A stretch of DNA of 64,000 nt. Origin: Lotus japonicus. Taxonomy: Eukaryota; Streptophyta; Magnoliopsida; Fabales; Fabaceae. Positions 47,145-57,401 of this stretch are shown in pieces. How positions within the stretch are numbered: position 1 is the stretch's first letter; every line of letters begins with the position of its first letter. The stretch is from positions 48,908,066 to 48,972,065 of the forward strand of contig NC_080042.1 in assembly GCF_012489685.1 (NCBI RefSeq). Direction: 5' to 3'. The position numbers and the translations under genes were made by a program. The notes beneath the pieces were generated by a model, which saw nothing but the letters and a program-made list of their open reading frames with translations, was not told where the DNA came from and did not search any database.

Positions 47145-49391
47145 TTTTCTTGTTGGGCAGTTGTGACCATCGGATTGAGATGAGTCGGATGATCCGGAGA
47201 TCATCATGAGTTACTATGTTGATGTGAAGAAGTGTCTTTTGTCGCATAATCGACTTTACCTTAGGGTAAGCTTTTAGAGACTTTAATTTACCTAGAACAC
47301 GTGGCGACGTGTCGAGTGAGAGTCGGAGACGTTGTTTGACTAATCATCCTGCATTCATGCATACTGATTTAGTTGTCGAGTGTGATTGTTATTTGTTAAT
47401 CCTATTTGGAACATGTTAATTGTTATTATTGCTGTTAAGTTCATTATGGAATATGCAACCCTAGGATGTTATCCCTAGCTATAAGCCTAAGTGGCTATTC
47501 TCTTATCTATATCTATTGGTGCTATTATTTATGTAATTCTTTGGAGTTGACCCTCGCGTCTTCTGTGTGTGCTTTGGCGGACAAACGCCCTTTGTCAGAT
47601 GTCTTTGGCGGACTGGTTCACGACGGTTCACCCTTCGGGGGAAACTAGAGTTGGGATGCTGGAACAGGAGCGCATCGCGATAGCGAGCGGAGGACGGATG
47701 GTGTACATAGACTAGGTCGTTCTGGATTTCGAATTCGGACGACGATCATGCTAGCATGTAGGTTTTAGTGCTGGTGTGAGCTCCTCGAGATGGGATTAGT
47801 GTAGGAGTAGAGTCTTAGCTCTGAACATCATTTGTTTTCTTTGGGGACAGGGTAGTTTCCCACCTATAGCTTTTTGTGTGGTTCCTTTACGGGAATCACA
47901 GAGAGTTGGTTGGACTTAAGAGGTCTTGTTTTAGGCCATCTGGGCTGACTTATTCTTATTTTGAGGGACAGTGTTGCAGACACCTAACCTTTCTTTTGGA
48001 TTATACCTTTTGCCTACGGGCGTTCTTTTCTACTACTTTCCGTCACTGGAGGTCACTCGTGACGAGGTTGGGTACTTACAGCGGGGGTTGTAAATATATA
48101 TTGTATAATAGTTTTATTGCTTTTCGCATTTGGGTTTTATTTAATTCAGTCTTGTCTTAGTTATTATATCGAAAAAAAAAATATTCACGTATTTCCGCAT
48201 TAAGTTTACTTTTGGTTACTAAAGTGACGCCACCGAAATCGGGGTGTTACAGGACACGTTATTCAAACCCCCCCTTTCTACCGTTTTTCATACCTTCAGT
48301 GACGTCCCCATCCAATTTATTTTTCGAAAATCCAGTTTTGAAATTCTGAGCTGAATATAATGACCAAAATACCCCTGCGACAGTTTTCGATCCGAAAATT
48401 TTTCTGAGCTTAGATTCATCTTAGTTACGGCTAATGATAACCTAGGAACCAAGTTTGATCGAAGAAAAATCGGCCCATCTAATTGTGAAAAGTGGCCGAG
48501 AGCTCCTCATTAGGGGGGGGGGGAATTTCGTTTTTCGAAAACTTGTCTTAACGCGTTAGATTGTCGTACTTAGGAGTTTATAATGTTTCGTGTAACCCTA
48601 GTACGTATTGTTGCTGAGTTTCTGACTCATTGTGATTGATTTCTGTGAATTTCTTCTAAGGTTCGTTTGAGGAACTTTGTGCATTCGAAGAGGAAGTTTG
48701 TGAAGGAAAACTTAGTGAGCGAGCTGGAGAACCTACAGGTGAGGGCTTCTCACTGAATACTAGATAATGAATTAGGTGTCGACGATTTCGAATTGATTTA
48801 CTGTTTATGCACTTGGTTGTGTTTGACTGGGAAAAACGTTTTCTGAGGCTACGGCTGACAATTGATAATCATTTATTGCTTGAATAGCTATTGAGATTGA
48901 TTCACATGCTATGTGCTACCTGGTTAATCTAGGATGTGTGATATTTGCCCTATATGCTAAGTGCTAAATGGTTATTCCTCAATGTATTGATATATGTGCC
49001 ATGACTGTTAGATTGTATTGTTTTGAATATGCAAATACACATATATCTGTTGTTCGTCAGAGTGAGGATAACGAGCAGTTATGCCAGAATTTATCGTTAG
49101 ATTTTGAGAAAGTCTGACGGGACGAACAGAGTTTCGGGCCTTGTTATCGTTTTGATGGATCGAGACCTTCTCTGGGAATTACTTGGGATTATGGGATCTT
49201 TTAAACTCATAAGGTTAGAGATAAAACTAAATGGAAACTGTTTTTACAAGGAAAATTCATAAGACATAAAACAACCTCTAAACCTTTGAATAATGATCAC
49301 AATCTCAAACAAGAGCTTAGGACTTGAATATTAGATTTGGAAAATGAGAAGTGTCGCCGAATCCAAGATTTAGGAAAACTAATAAGTTTCT

Positions 49392-49421
49392 GAGTATTTT
49401 ATACTCTTTGCTCGATGAGCA
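49392..49421 (+). other. Two stem-loops in L2
   Basis: GAGTAT-ttt-ATACTC (49392-49406) followed by TGCTC-gat-GAGCA (49409-49421). A further TGCTC-aat-GAGCA lies near 49492-49504. Confidence 0.6.
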
Positions 49422-49790
49422 GTTTGTTATTTGGCTGTCTAAAAGATAAGCCGGGAAATTGATAAGTTTTGAGTACTTTGATGCTCTTTTGCTCAATGAG
49501 CAGTTTATTTATTTGACTATCTAAAAGATAAGTCCGGGAACTATAAGTTTCCAAGTACATTGGTACTCTTCGCTCGCTGAGCAGATTTTGACATCGGATG
49601 GAGATGAGTCAGATAACTCGAGAAGTTATCACGAGTGATTGCACTCTTTTTGATAATTAATTGTCTTTTGTCGCAGAATCGACATTTACCTTAGGGTATT
49701 CTTTTTAGAGACAATAAGTTAGCTAGAACACGTGACGACGTGACGAGTGAGATCGGAGACGTTGTTTGGCTAATCACTTTGCATTCATGC

Positions 49791-50072
49791 ACTCATTTTG
49801 AGGTTAATATACAGCAGGATGTCGGGCCTCGATGGATTCCAAAATGGTCATAAGACCCGGATTTCCATATAAGAACACTACGGTGATTCTTAGTAGCAGA
49901 CGGAAATGGCAGACCTACGGGTTCACTGCTGATCTGACTACACTTTGTTTGGTATAAGAGACGCCCGAGCAAAAATGGTCCCACCGTGGCTGGTGTTAGG
50001 GCTGACTCGTTGGTGCCCATCCCTCCGGAATGCATCTTGTTCCTTTGCATTTGCATTTCATGCACCATTCAT
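49791..50072 (+). other. L2-specific ~280-bp segment
   Basis: Absent from the related LTR, where gcattcatgcatactg is continuous. It is flanked by cattcatgca and cattca and has no recognised element ends. Origin unknown. Confidence 0.4.
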
Positions 50073-50309
50073 ACTGACTTAGTTGCCGAGTGTGATTGAT
50101 ACTTGTTAAACTTACTTGATGCATGTTAATTATTATTATCGTCATTTATATTCATTGGGAGATATATAATGTTATGACGCTATCGCTAACTATTAAGCCT
50201 AAGTAGCTATTCCTTAAACTTTACCTACTTGGTGTATTACTTATGTAATTCTTTGGAGTTGACCCTCGCGCCTTCTGTGTGTGTTTGGGCAGACTACGCC
50301 TTTTGTCAG

Positions 50310-50759
50310 ATGTTTATGCCGGATTGGTTCGAGATGGTCATCCCTTCGGGGGGGACTAGGTTCGAGTTGTTGGATCAGGACACCCCGGGCTCATGGGTGA
50401 TCGACCCCGCCGGTCACCGAGCTATTTACACGGGGCGAATAATGGAGGACCGCGTTGCCAGAATGGGAAACCTGACGTACGGAGTCTTGAGACGCCACAC
50501 CGTTAGCTTCAACCTACCACCGGGCGTGCACTGTGGCCCTGGAGTTGTAGTACCACCACCGTCGCCTGAGGACGAGGAGGACCCTTCGGAGGAGTTGCCT
50601 GTAGGAGGGACTTCATCTGACTCTAGCTCACCCACCGTCGCGGCTACTGTTGATTTGGGATCGGGTACAGTACCCGTAGGACCCGCTGTGAGGACCGATG
50701 CAGTCATTGACCTGGTCGTCTTGGATTCAGATTCAGACGATGACCATGGTGATGCGTAG
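50310..50759 (+). CDS. LTR-embedded open frame with acidic tail (L2), function unknown
   Basis: The first ATG is at 50310; the frame is open upstream without ATG. About 149 residues: MFMPDWFEMVIPSGGTRFEL, a Pro/Ser/Glu-rich middle, and an acidic end (VVLDSDSDDDHGDA). No known domain. The related LTR at 47570-47760 keeps matching pieces of start (ADWFTTVHPSGE-like in one frame) and end (gtcgttctggatttcgaattc) but has lost ~330 bp between them, which suggests this frame is ancestral. It may be chance coding in an LTR, or a leader ORF. Confidence 0.3.
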   Translation: MFMPDWFEMVIPSGGTRFELLDQDTPGSWVIDPAGHRAIYTGRIMEDRVARMGNLTYGVLRRHTVSFNLPPGVHCGPGVVVPPPSPEDEEDPSEELPVGGTSSDSSSPTVAATVDLGSGTVPVGPAVRTDAVIDLVVLDSDSDDDHGDA

Positions 50760-51250
50760 CTGGGAATGGTGCGTAGTACTCCTCTAGTCAGGATTAGGGT
50801 AGGAGTAGCGTCGTGTCTCTAATCTTCAGTTTTTTTCTCATTTTGGGGCAGGGTAGGTCCCCGACCTTTAGCTTTTTGTGTGGTTCTCTTTACGGGAGTC
50901 ACAGGGAGTTGGTCGGATTAGGAGGTCTTCGAGCCGTTTTGAGCTGACCTACTTTCTTTTTGGAGGACTGTATTCAGAATACTGACCTTATATTTTGTCT
51001 GTACATATTTGCCGTCAGGCACTACTTTTCCGTCACTGGAGGTTACTCGTGACGTAGCATGTTACTTACTGTGGGGATGTATATATATCTGTATACTAGT
51101 CATGTTAATCTTTCGTCGATACATCTTTAAATTCGACAAGTTTTTTATTTACTTAAAACAAATATCAAAAAAAAATATTCACGTTTTTCCGCCTTTATTT
51201 TCTTTTTGGTTACTAAAGTGACGCCACCGAAATCGGGGTGTTACACCTCG

Positions 51251-54051
51251 AGCCTCCGTTCACAGCGAGGTTAGTACCGTTGGAACCCTTGCGACGTCTA
51301 CAACAAAACCCATGTTCCGGATCGTCATTCCGTCGTTGTCGACCGCCGCCGTTGCCGCCTTCGGAAGCTTTTTCCGGTCATCTCCGACGACCGATGGAAA
51401 ACCGGAGGATACTGCTCTGATCCTTGCCGTGAGGAGAGTAAAACCCTATTTTCAATTTCATATTTGGGTCATTTTATTCGACGACCCCGACGACCACTGT
51501 CGACCTTTGGCTGAACTTTTAGAACAAACCGTTGATTCTTTGGGGAAACGGACATCGCCGTTGAGCTTCTGGCCGCGAAAGGATGAAGGAACCACTTTTC
51601 TTTGTGTCTCCGGCGACAGTTCCTCCGTCAACCCCGTGCGCCGCAACTTTCTCTGGCGACTCTTCGCCGACAAGTTTCTGAAACTTGATTTTCGTAAGCC
51701 TTCAACTCTTGTATATGTTTTAGCCTCGAGTAAGCAAGTTTTAAAGAAAAATAAACATTTTCATTGTTATTTTGAAAATCAAAGTTTAACAGTTGATTAG
51801 TGAAGAGTTGCGATTTGTTTTACAAAATGGTTTTCATTTCAAAAAGAGATAAGTAATTTACTAATCACTGTAGCTGTTGACTGAGAAAGAGTCGTTTAAC
51901 ATGTGTTCGCTTCGAGTCAATTGCTTGAAGTCATAGTTTAGGCTTTGAGTTAGTGAGAAGTTCAATTAGTGATTATGTTACGTATACTTATGAAGGGTAC
52001 GAATAACGAAGATGCTTGGCGACGAAGCCAAAGGACAAAAGGAAGCGAGCTAACACGGAAAAGCAAAGATGTGAATGGGTTGGAGTTGCAGCTTTGTAAG
52101 GAAATTGGCTAAGGTGAGGGCAACTTACCTTGCTAGCTAATGTCTTAGGTGTCGATCAATTCGACTTGATTTATTGTTTATGCACTTGATTGTTATTTGA
52201 CTGAGAAATGTTTTCTGGAGGCTTCGACCGAGTGAACTAATTGAGATGTGTGTCTCCGTTTTCTGAGGCTTCGGCTGACATTGTCGATTGAGATTTACTT
52301 ATCGTTTTGGTTGCTGTTGATTGATTCACATGCTATGTGCTAAATGGTTAATCATAGGATGTGTTGATATATGTGTTTATGATTTGGCTGTTGTTATGTT
52401 TGAATATTGAATTGAGTTATATGCCATTATTTATGTTGAGTTTACGATGTCTTGCATATGCTTTATTAAATTGTACTGACTTGAGATAGTACATGATTAT
52501 ATGATTTCGGAGTGTGGGAAAACGTTATGTTATGCCATGCTAATGACGAGGTTTGGGAAATGTTAGGCAGGCTCTAACCTGAGGTCTAAGCCATTGCCCT
52601 TTTAGGATCGAGACCTTCTCGAGAATTATTTGGGTTTATTGGGATCTTTCGACTTATAGAGTTTTGAAACAAACGAAACCAGAACTTGATTTGTAAATGA
52701 AATTCATAATTCCCCAATTCATAGATAGAACACTTTTAAATAATGATGATAACCTCTTGGAAAAGACTTAGGATGTGAAAATGGTTTGGAAAACGGGAAG
52801 GGTCGACAATCTAAGTGTGAGGAAAACCTTGAGTGCGATAGCACCTTTTGCTCCTTTAGCGGTTTATCTAGCCATCCAAAGGATGAGCCAGGGATGATTG
52901 GAAAGTCCCCAAGTGCGAGTGCACCATCTTTGCTCATTGAGCAGCCTTTCAGCCATCGAGCTGACGAGCCTGAGGAAATCGAAAAGTCACTGAGTGCGAG
53001 CATCATACCCCTTGTTCGTTGAACAACCCATTTGGCCATCGAACTGGTGAGCCAAAGTAACTTGAAAAGTCACTGAGTGCGAAATGCATTCTTTTTCTCG
53101 TTGAGCAGTTTGGTTGGCTGTCGAGACGGTGAGCCAAAGTGACTAGGAAAGTTACCAAGTGCGACTAGCACTTCCTTGTTTACCTTAGGGTATTGTAGAG
53201 ACAATGTACTCTAGCTAGACACGCGTATCTTGGTGAGGACGTTTCGTTGTTTGGCTAACCATATTGCATTCATGCATACATTTCTTGGAAAGTGTGCTGC
53301 TTTCCGAAGGACGATCTCAGATCGGACTTCATCGGAGCGAGATGCTTCATTGAAGCGTGTTGCTTCACAGGAGCGTGCTGCTTTACAGGAGCAAGATGCT
53401 TCATAAAAGCGAGATGCTTTAGCGGAGCGAGTTGCTTGGCTCGTCTCATTGATCGAGATGGTGACATTTTATCCGGATCATCTTTTGAGCATGACATTGT
53501 ATTGGCACGCCATGCACCTAACTATATTTGTTGATGTGTTGAAGATCCAATTGTTATTTGTGATTTGATGCTGATAAACATCGTTATATATCTTGATGAT
53601 TTGATGTTGATAAATATGCTATGTATATACCTTAGGGTAGGCAATACATAACTTATATGTATATATACAACATATATATATACCCTCTTCTTCTTCACAT
53701 GTTGTTTGTATTATCTATTATATTCTGTGAGTTGACCCTTGCGTTGTGGCTTTGTGTGTATGTTTGTGTTTGGGCGGTCGGCCTGCTGCCAGACGTTGAA
53801 CAGTTGATTCGTGATGGTTCGTCGTTCGGGGAGGACCCGAAGCGAAATAACTACTACTGAGCCTTTGACGTGGACCCGGACTTCATGCAGGATCGGATGA
53901 GGGTCGATGTTAGGGGTGTAGTATATCGGGTGTCTTTGTCATAGCTCTGATTGTCATTTATTATTTTGGGGCAGGGTAGGTCCCCGACTATTAGCTTGTT
54001 GTGTGGTTCTCTTCCATGAGGATCACATGGAGTTTGTCGGACGTAGGAGGT
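51251..54051 (+). other. L1 right-hand segment
   Basis: LTR sequence of L1 between L2 and the Tat-like LTR. An open frame at 51312-51800 (162 codons, MFRIVIPSLS...) is G/C-richer than its surroundings and shows no domain I recognise; it could be leader sequence or a captured fragment. Stem-loops TGCTC-att-GAGCA (52931-52943), TTGTTC-gtt-GAACAA (53012-53026), TTTGGC/GCCAAA (53031-53056) and AAGTGC-gacta-GCACTT (53157-53173) lie in the 3' half. Confidence 0.55.
53333..53450 (+). repeat. Short tandem stem-loop array in L1
   Basis: Six or so ~19-bp units gatGCTTC..GAGCg, including a perfect GCTTC-att-GAAGC. Counterpart of 4440-4560 in L0. The minus-strand frame (repeated HLAPVK) is a repeat shadow. 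Confidence 0.75.
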
Positions 54052-54474
54052 TGATGACCCTGTTTTAGTACTGTTTTTAAGGTCATTTCATTGTTGGTTT
54101 TGTGTCTTCTTGTTGAGTCTCATGTAGTGTTTCATGCATTCTCATGCATTTTTATCTTTCTTTGTGTTTTTACTTTGTTTTAGTAATTTTGTAGTTTTAT
54201 AGGGACCTTTCTTGCATTTTAAGTAAGTTTAGGACTTGCATAATTTCTCTATTCTACTTGAGGGATCTCTTGGCTAATAGGCTCTTGGAGCTTCTAGATT
54301 TTTTCTTGGCTTGGTGGTTAAGTTTTCAGGTCCGAAACTGAAGGAGAAGGAAGGTCAAGAAGCTTGGAATTGAAGGAAGGCTTAAAGAGGCTTGAAGAGG
54401 AGTTAAGAGGAAGATAAAAAGGTTTTTCAGCGAGCTTGAGCGCCTAGGCGTGCTCCATTGGCGCCAATTACGTT

Positions 54475-54840
54475 TGTAGGATCACGCGCTTACCACTACG
54501 CCAAAACCAATTGGTGTTAGTGAGGGCGCAACGTTATTTCTTATAGCGTAGCAGACAGCACCCCGTTTCGAATGCTACCTGCAGGCAGGATGCTGGCCCA
54601 CCTGGACCCAACAATCCCCCCCCCCAGCACCTGCCAGCCAAACTAGCTGCACAGCATGCCTTCCGTGGGATTCGAACACGGGACCTGGCTCTGATACCAC
54701 TTGTAGGATCACGCGCTTACCACTACGCCAAAACCAATTGGTGTTAGTGAGGGCGCAACGTTATTTCTTATAGCGTAGCAGACAGCACCCCGTTTCGAAT
54801 GCTACCTGCAGGCAGGATGCTGGCCCACCTGGACCCAACA
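54475..54840 (-). mobile_element. TRIM (terminal-repeat retrotransposon in miniature), 366 bp
   Basis: Two 139-bp terminal direct repeats (54475-54613, 54702-54840) with TG...CA ends surround an 88-bp body. TSD ACGTT at 54470-54474 and 54841-54845. Read on the minus strand, the first repeat is followed by agTGGTATCAGAGCC, an iMet primer site, and the body ends in a G-rich tract before the second repeat. No coding. Minus-strand TGGCGTAGTGG near the repeat end and GTTCGAATCC just past the primer site look like RNA polymerase III A and B boxes. Confidence 0.92.
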
Positions 54841-54860
54841 ACGTTTTCCAGGGTTTCTGG

Positions 54861-54882
54861 AATTGGCGCCTAGGCGCCAATT
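54861..54882. repeat. Perfect 22-bp palindrome in the Tat-like LTR
   Basis: Core TTGGCGCCTAGGCGCCAA flanked by AA/TT. Related half-sites (TTGGCGCC, GAGCGCC, TAGGCG) recur at 54440-54466 and 54910-54950. Confidence 0.9.
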
Positions 54883-56156
54883 GCCTTCCAGAGGCATGTT
54901 TTCAGGATGGAATTGGCGCTCAAGCGTGCTGAATTGGCGCCTGAGCGCCCAGACTCGTGTGTTTTGCCTAGAAATAAGGCTTTGGCCAATTTCTTTGGAA
55001 CACTTAGACATTTGACTCATTTTGGATCAAGTTTAAAAGTTGAGGAGAACCTTGGGGCTTGTGAGAGGCTTCCAACTTGTAATTTTTCTCAGGTTCTTTA
55101 ACATTTCTTGTATGGATTCTCTAGCCATGAGTGGCTAGTTTTCTTTTATGCTTTGAGTTTATGAGATTCTATGAAGCTTTAGTTTTCTAAATCCTATCTC
55201 TATGCATGAGTTCTTGATTTAACCTTGTATTTCAATTCCATTATGCATGTTTAGCTTGAGTGCACACTTGCTATAGACTAGATTATAATCAAAACGGAAA
55301 TTTGTTATGATTTAGGGACATGAATTGGAATAGATCATTCTATGCTTGCTACTAGGAATAAAGTGAGGGTTGGGTTTCGTTGGCCTGAATATGTATGCTA
55401 TAAAACCTCAATTAAATGATTAAGTACACAAGGAATTTGGCTTAACTTTTAGTTTGAGAAAATTGCTTATGTGAGGAATCAATAAGTGAATACATAGGCT
55501 AAAACAACAAGGAATGTATCAAGGTTTCACATGCATAGGATAGGTAGACTAGAGTTGATTGGATGATCAATAACCCAAGGCATTTTCATCAATTGTTATT
55601 TTCAACACTTTCAATATTGCTCTTTTGCAAATCTTTTGTCATCATCAACCAAAATCAATTTCAGAATTTTATAGCTTTCACAACTTGCAAACTTTAGGCT
55701 TAAATCCACAATTCTCACTCACAATCCCTATGGTTCGATATTTTAAAACCCGGAGGTTTCTGTACACTTGCAGATTGACCAACAGAGGTATTTTGGAGAC
55801 CGTTCTAGGCTGACTTACTTTCTTGGAGGACTATATTTATTAAGCTTATGACTCTGACTATGGGTCGCACTTATTTGCCTACAAGCACTACTTTCAGTTA
55901 CTTGATGTTACTTTCTGTCACTTGAGGACACACGTGACAATGTTTTTAGTTACAGCGAGGGCTGTACTTATATTGTATATTAGTCGCTGTTAATCGCGAT
56001 TGGATTGAGTCTTTATTTCGACAAGTCTTTTTATTTAAACAAAACGAAAAAAAAGACATGCTTTTTCGCTTTATTTTATTTTTGAGTTTCTAAAGTGGCA
56101 CCTGGAAATCGGGGTGTTATAACGACATTATCAAGTATCATGCCTTGGGGAAGTCG

Positions 56157-57349
56157 TGTAAGATCAAGGTTTGATCAGTGGTTGCATCTCTATGTTTTGA
56201 TTATTACAATTAAGGTTTGTGATGATGAACAATTGTGGTACCCTAACGTTTGTCTCTTCTAGTTGTGACAAACAGGTTCTGAATCTGACCCAAGCCTATT
56301 CATTCAGAAGAAGAAGAACCAAGGGATACTAAAAAGAGAGCTCTAAAGCTTACCATGTTCGTTCAGAACAGTGGCAAATCCTTCAGAAGTTCTGAAGACA
56401 CAAGCTCTCAAGAGGTACTGAAGAACCGGAGTCAGAAGTTCTGAAGACCAGATGTTCCAGCGGAACGGTCCAGAAGTAGAAGACTCAAGTTCTGAAGACC
56501 TGCAAGAAGTTGGTTCTGAAGACCCAAGCTATTCTAGCTCTGACGTTCAGAAGTTCTGAGGAACATGTTCAGAAGCAGAAGTTGCAAGGTCAGAAGAATC
56601 CAAGCTTCAATCTGACGATGATCAGAAGCTTCACCAACGTTCATCTGAAGCTTTCCAGATCTCAAGTCAACTGGTGAAAGGACAGGTCGCTATCGTAGTA
56701 CAAATCGTACAAGCCTCAGTCTGTCCGCCACCTACCTCGTTCAGCCTAGCAGTCTGATATTACAAGATTGCCACTCCAACGGACAAAACCCTAGGAACGG
56801 CTACATCACATGTCTTGGAGTATATAAAGGCTGAAGAAAGAAGAAAGAGGCTAAGAAACTTTGCTGAAATCATTTAACCTATTCGAACCAATCTCTTAGC
56901 ATTATTTCTTCATTGTTCTTAAACATCTGAGTTTACCATTAGCTTTTCAGAAGCACTTATTGTAAACCTGAAACCTTTTACAAATCTTTGTAAAGTTCCT
57001 TAAGAGACCAAGGTTGGTCGGATCTTGAGAGGACTGAGTCAAGTTTGATTCAGTGTTTAGCTAGTCTTAAGAGGATCGGTAGATCAGCTTCTTAAGAGGA
57101 TACTAGTGAGAAAATCAGTGTATTGTTAGTCACTTAGTAGGTAGCAAAGTGCAGTTGTAACACTCACGGGTGGACTGGATTAGCTTGAGCTTTTATCTCA
57201 AGTGAACCAGGATAAAATACTTGCGTGCTTTACTTCATATCCCTTAGCACCTAGTTCTTATCTTTAAGTTTGCCAAAACTTAGAAAAAGGGAAACGTTTA
57301 GCAAAAACTCTATTCAAACCCCCCCTTTCTAGTGTTTTTCGCACCTTCA
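56157..57349 (+). mobile_element. SIRE-like copia solo LTR
   Basis: TGTAAGATCAAGG start, cgcACCTTCA end, 1193 bp. TSD AGTCG at 56152-56156 and 57350-57354. TATATAAA at 56821-56828. Diverged from both other SIRE-type LTRs here. No coding. Confidence 0.92.
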
Positions 57350-57401
57350 AGTCGCAGTGGTGCTGCTTATGTGGAGGATCCATGATGATCTGATGAAGTA
57401 C

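Larger units (their letters stand above)
38549..48251. mobile_element. Rearranged inverted Tekay composite with LTR 3' ends at both borders
   Basis: Left border TGTAACACCCCGATTTCGG is the reverse complement of the right border CCGAAATCGGGGTGTTACA. Arms 38549-42022 (minus) and 44780-48251 (plus) are inverted near-copies of ~3.47 kb. Between them, on the minus strand, lie the rest of one LTR, a body 3' end, a partial second LTR and a second body 3' end. No full body, no PBS-adjacent Gag and no clean TSD are present: left flank ggaag, right flank ggaca with ~13 bp of target missing. The family is Tekay, related to L2. Confidence 0.85.
44780..48251 (+). repeat. 5'-truncated Tekay LTR (plus arm)
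   Basis: Inverted near-copy of 38549-42022, lacking the first ~545 bp of the LTR. TATA region tttatatata at 44941-44950. Ends at the restored SIRE LTR sequence. Confidence 0.88.
9285..48298 (+). mobile_element. SIRE-lineage Ty1/copia retrotransposon, full length but nested and inactive
   Basis: Bounded by the TSD GTGAC (9280-9284 and 48299-48303). Order is 5' LTR, PBS, gag, protease, integrase, reverse transcriptase, RNase H, an extra sense ORF, an antisense ORF, polypurine tract, 3' LTR. LTRs of ~1.2 kb, large Gag and an extra ORF after RNase H fit the SIRE/Maximus lineage. Three younger insertions interrupt it: 14910-33303, 33655-34916 and 38549-48251. By eye the two LTRs differ at about eleven positions over ~1.15 kb, so insertion was fairly recent even though the coding region already carries several lesions. 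Confidence 0.92.
37396..48298 (+). repeat. SIRE 3' LTR, split by the inverted Tekay composite
   Basis: 37396-38548 and 48252-48298 together match the 5' LTR, except that about 13 bp (ctttatcttgaaa region) are missing at the break. The right terminus ACCTTCA is followed by TSD GTGAC. Confidence 0.9.
8126..51245 (+). mobile_element. L2: Tekay-type gypsy solo LTR with perfect TSD, split by SIRE
   Basis: Begins TGTGAGACCCAAG at 8126 and ends gccaccgaaatcggggtgtt-aca at 51245. The 5-mer CCTCG occurs directly before (8121-8125) and after (51246-51250). Removing the SIRE element leaves 8126-9284 plus 48304-51245, about 4.1 kb, close to the ~4.0-kb LTR of the related family at 38549-42566. No internal domain remains, hence solo LTR. 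Relative to that relative it has an extra ~280-bp segment at about 49791-50072 flanked by catgca-type repeats, and a longer open frame at 50310-50759. Confidence 0.88.
54052..55784 (+). mobile_element. Tat/Athila-like gypsy solo LTR, host of the TRIM
   Basis: TGATGACCCTGTTTTAG start, CAGATTGACCAACA end. TSD GAGGT at 54047-54051 and 55785-55789. The gtacacttgcagattg near the 3' end is typical of Tat/Athila-group LTRs. Without the TRIM it is about 1.36 kb. It has GGCGCC-rich palindromes at 54440-54470 and 54860-54950. No coding sequence was recognised. The flanking L1 sequence is continuous across it (gtcggacgtagg / attttggagacc...ctgacttactttc). Confidence 0.85.
4896..56121 (+). mobile_element. 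L1: Tekay-type gypsy solo LTR carrying most of the nest
   Basis: Starts with TGCCCCAAAATTTC at 4896 and ends with cctggaaatcggggtgttata at 56121. Flanking 5-mers GCGAC (4891-4895) and ACGAC (56122-56126) are a TSD with one transition. With the insertions and their duplicated target sites removed it is made of 4896-5684, 7220-8125, 51251-54051 and 55790-56121, about 4.8 kb, plausible for this LTR type. The left part matches the starts of the other Tekay LTRs here (aaacctgaacaagtgttta, gaagactttttctattcgg). No internal region or second LTR exists between the TSDs, so it is read as a solo LTR left by LTR-LTR recombination. The 3' base change (tgttata for tgttaca) and TSD mismatch suggest age. 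Confidence 0.7.

Noticed and set aside
38549..48251. A single ordinary reversed LTR retrotransposon
   Set aside because: Both outer ends are LTR 3' termini, the arms are inverted, and there is no complete body or clean TSD.
54660..54720. tRNA gene on the minus strand (TTCGAATCC plus TGGCGTAGTGG)
   Set aside because: Boxes are at roughly the right distance, but acceptor and anticodon stems are not formed and the segment is the LTR-PBS junction of a TRIM.
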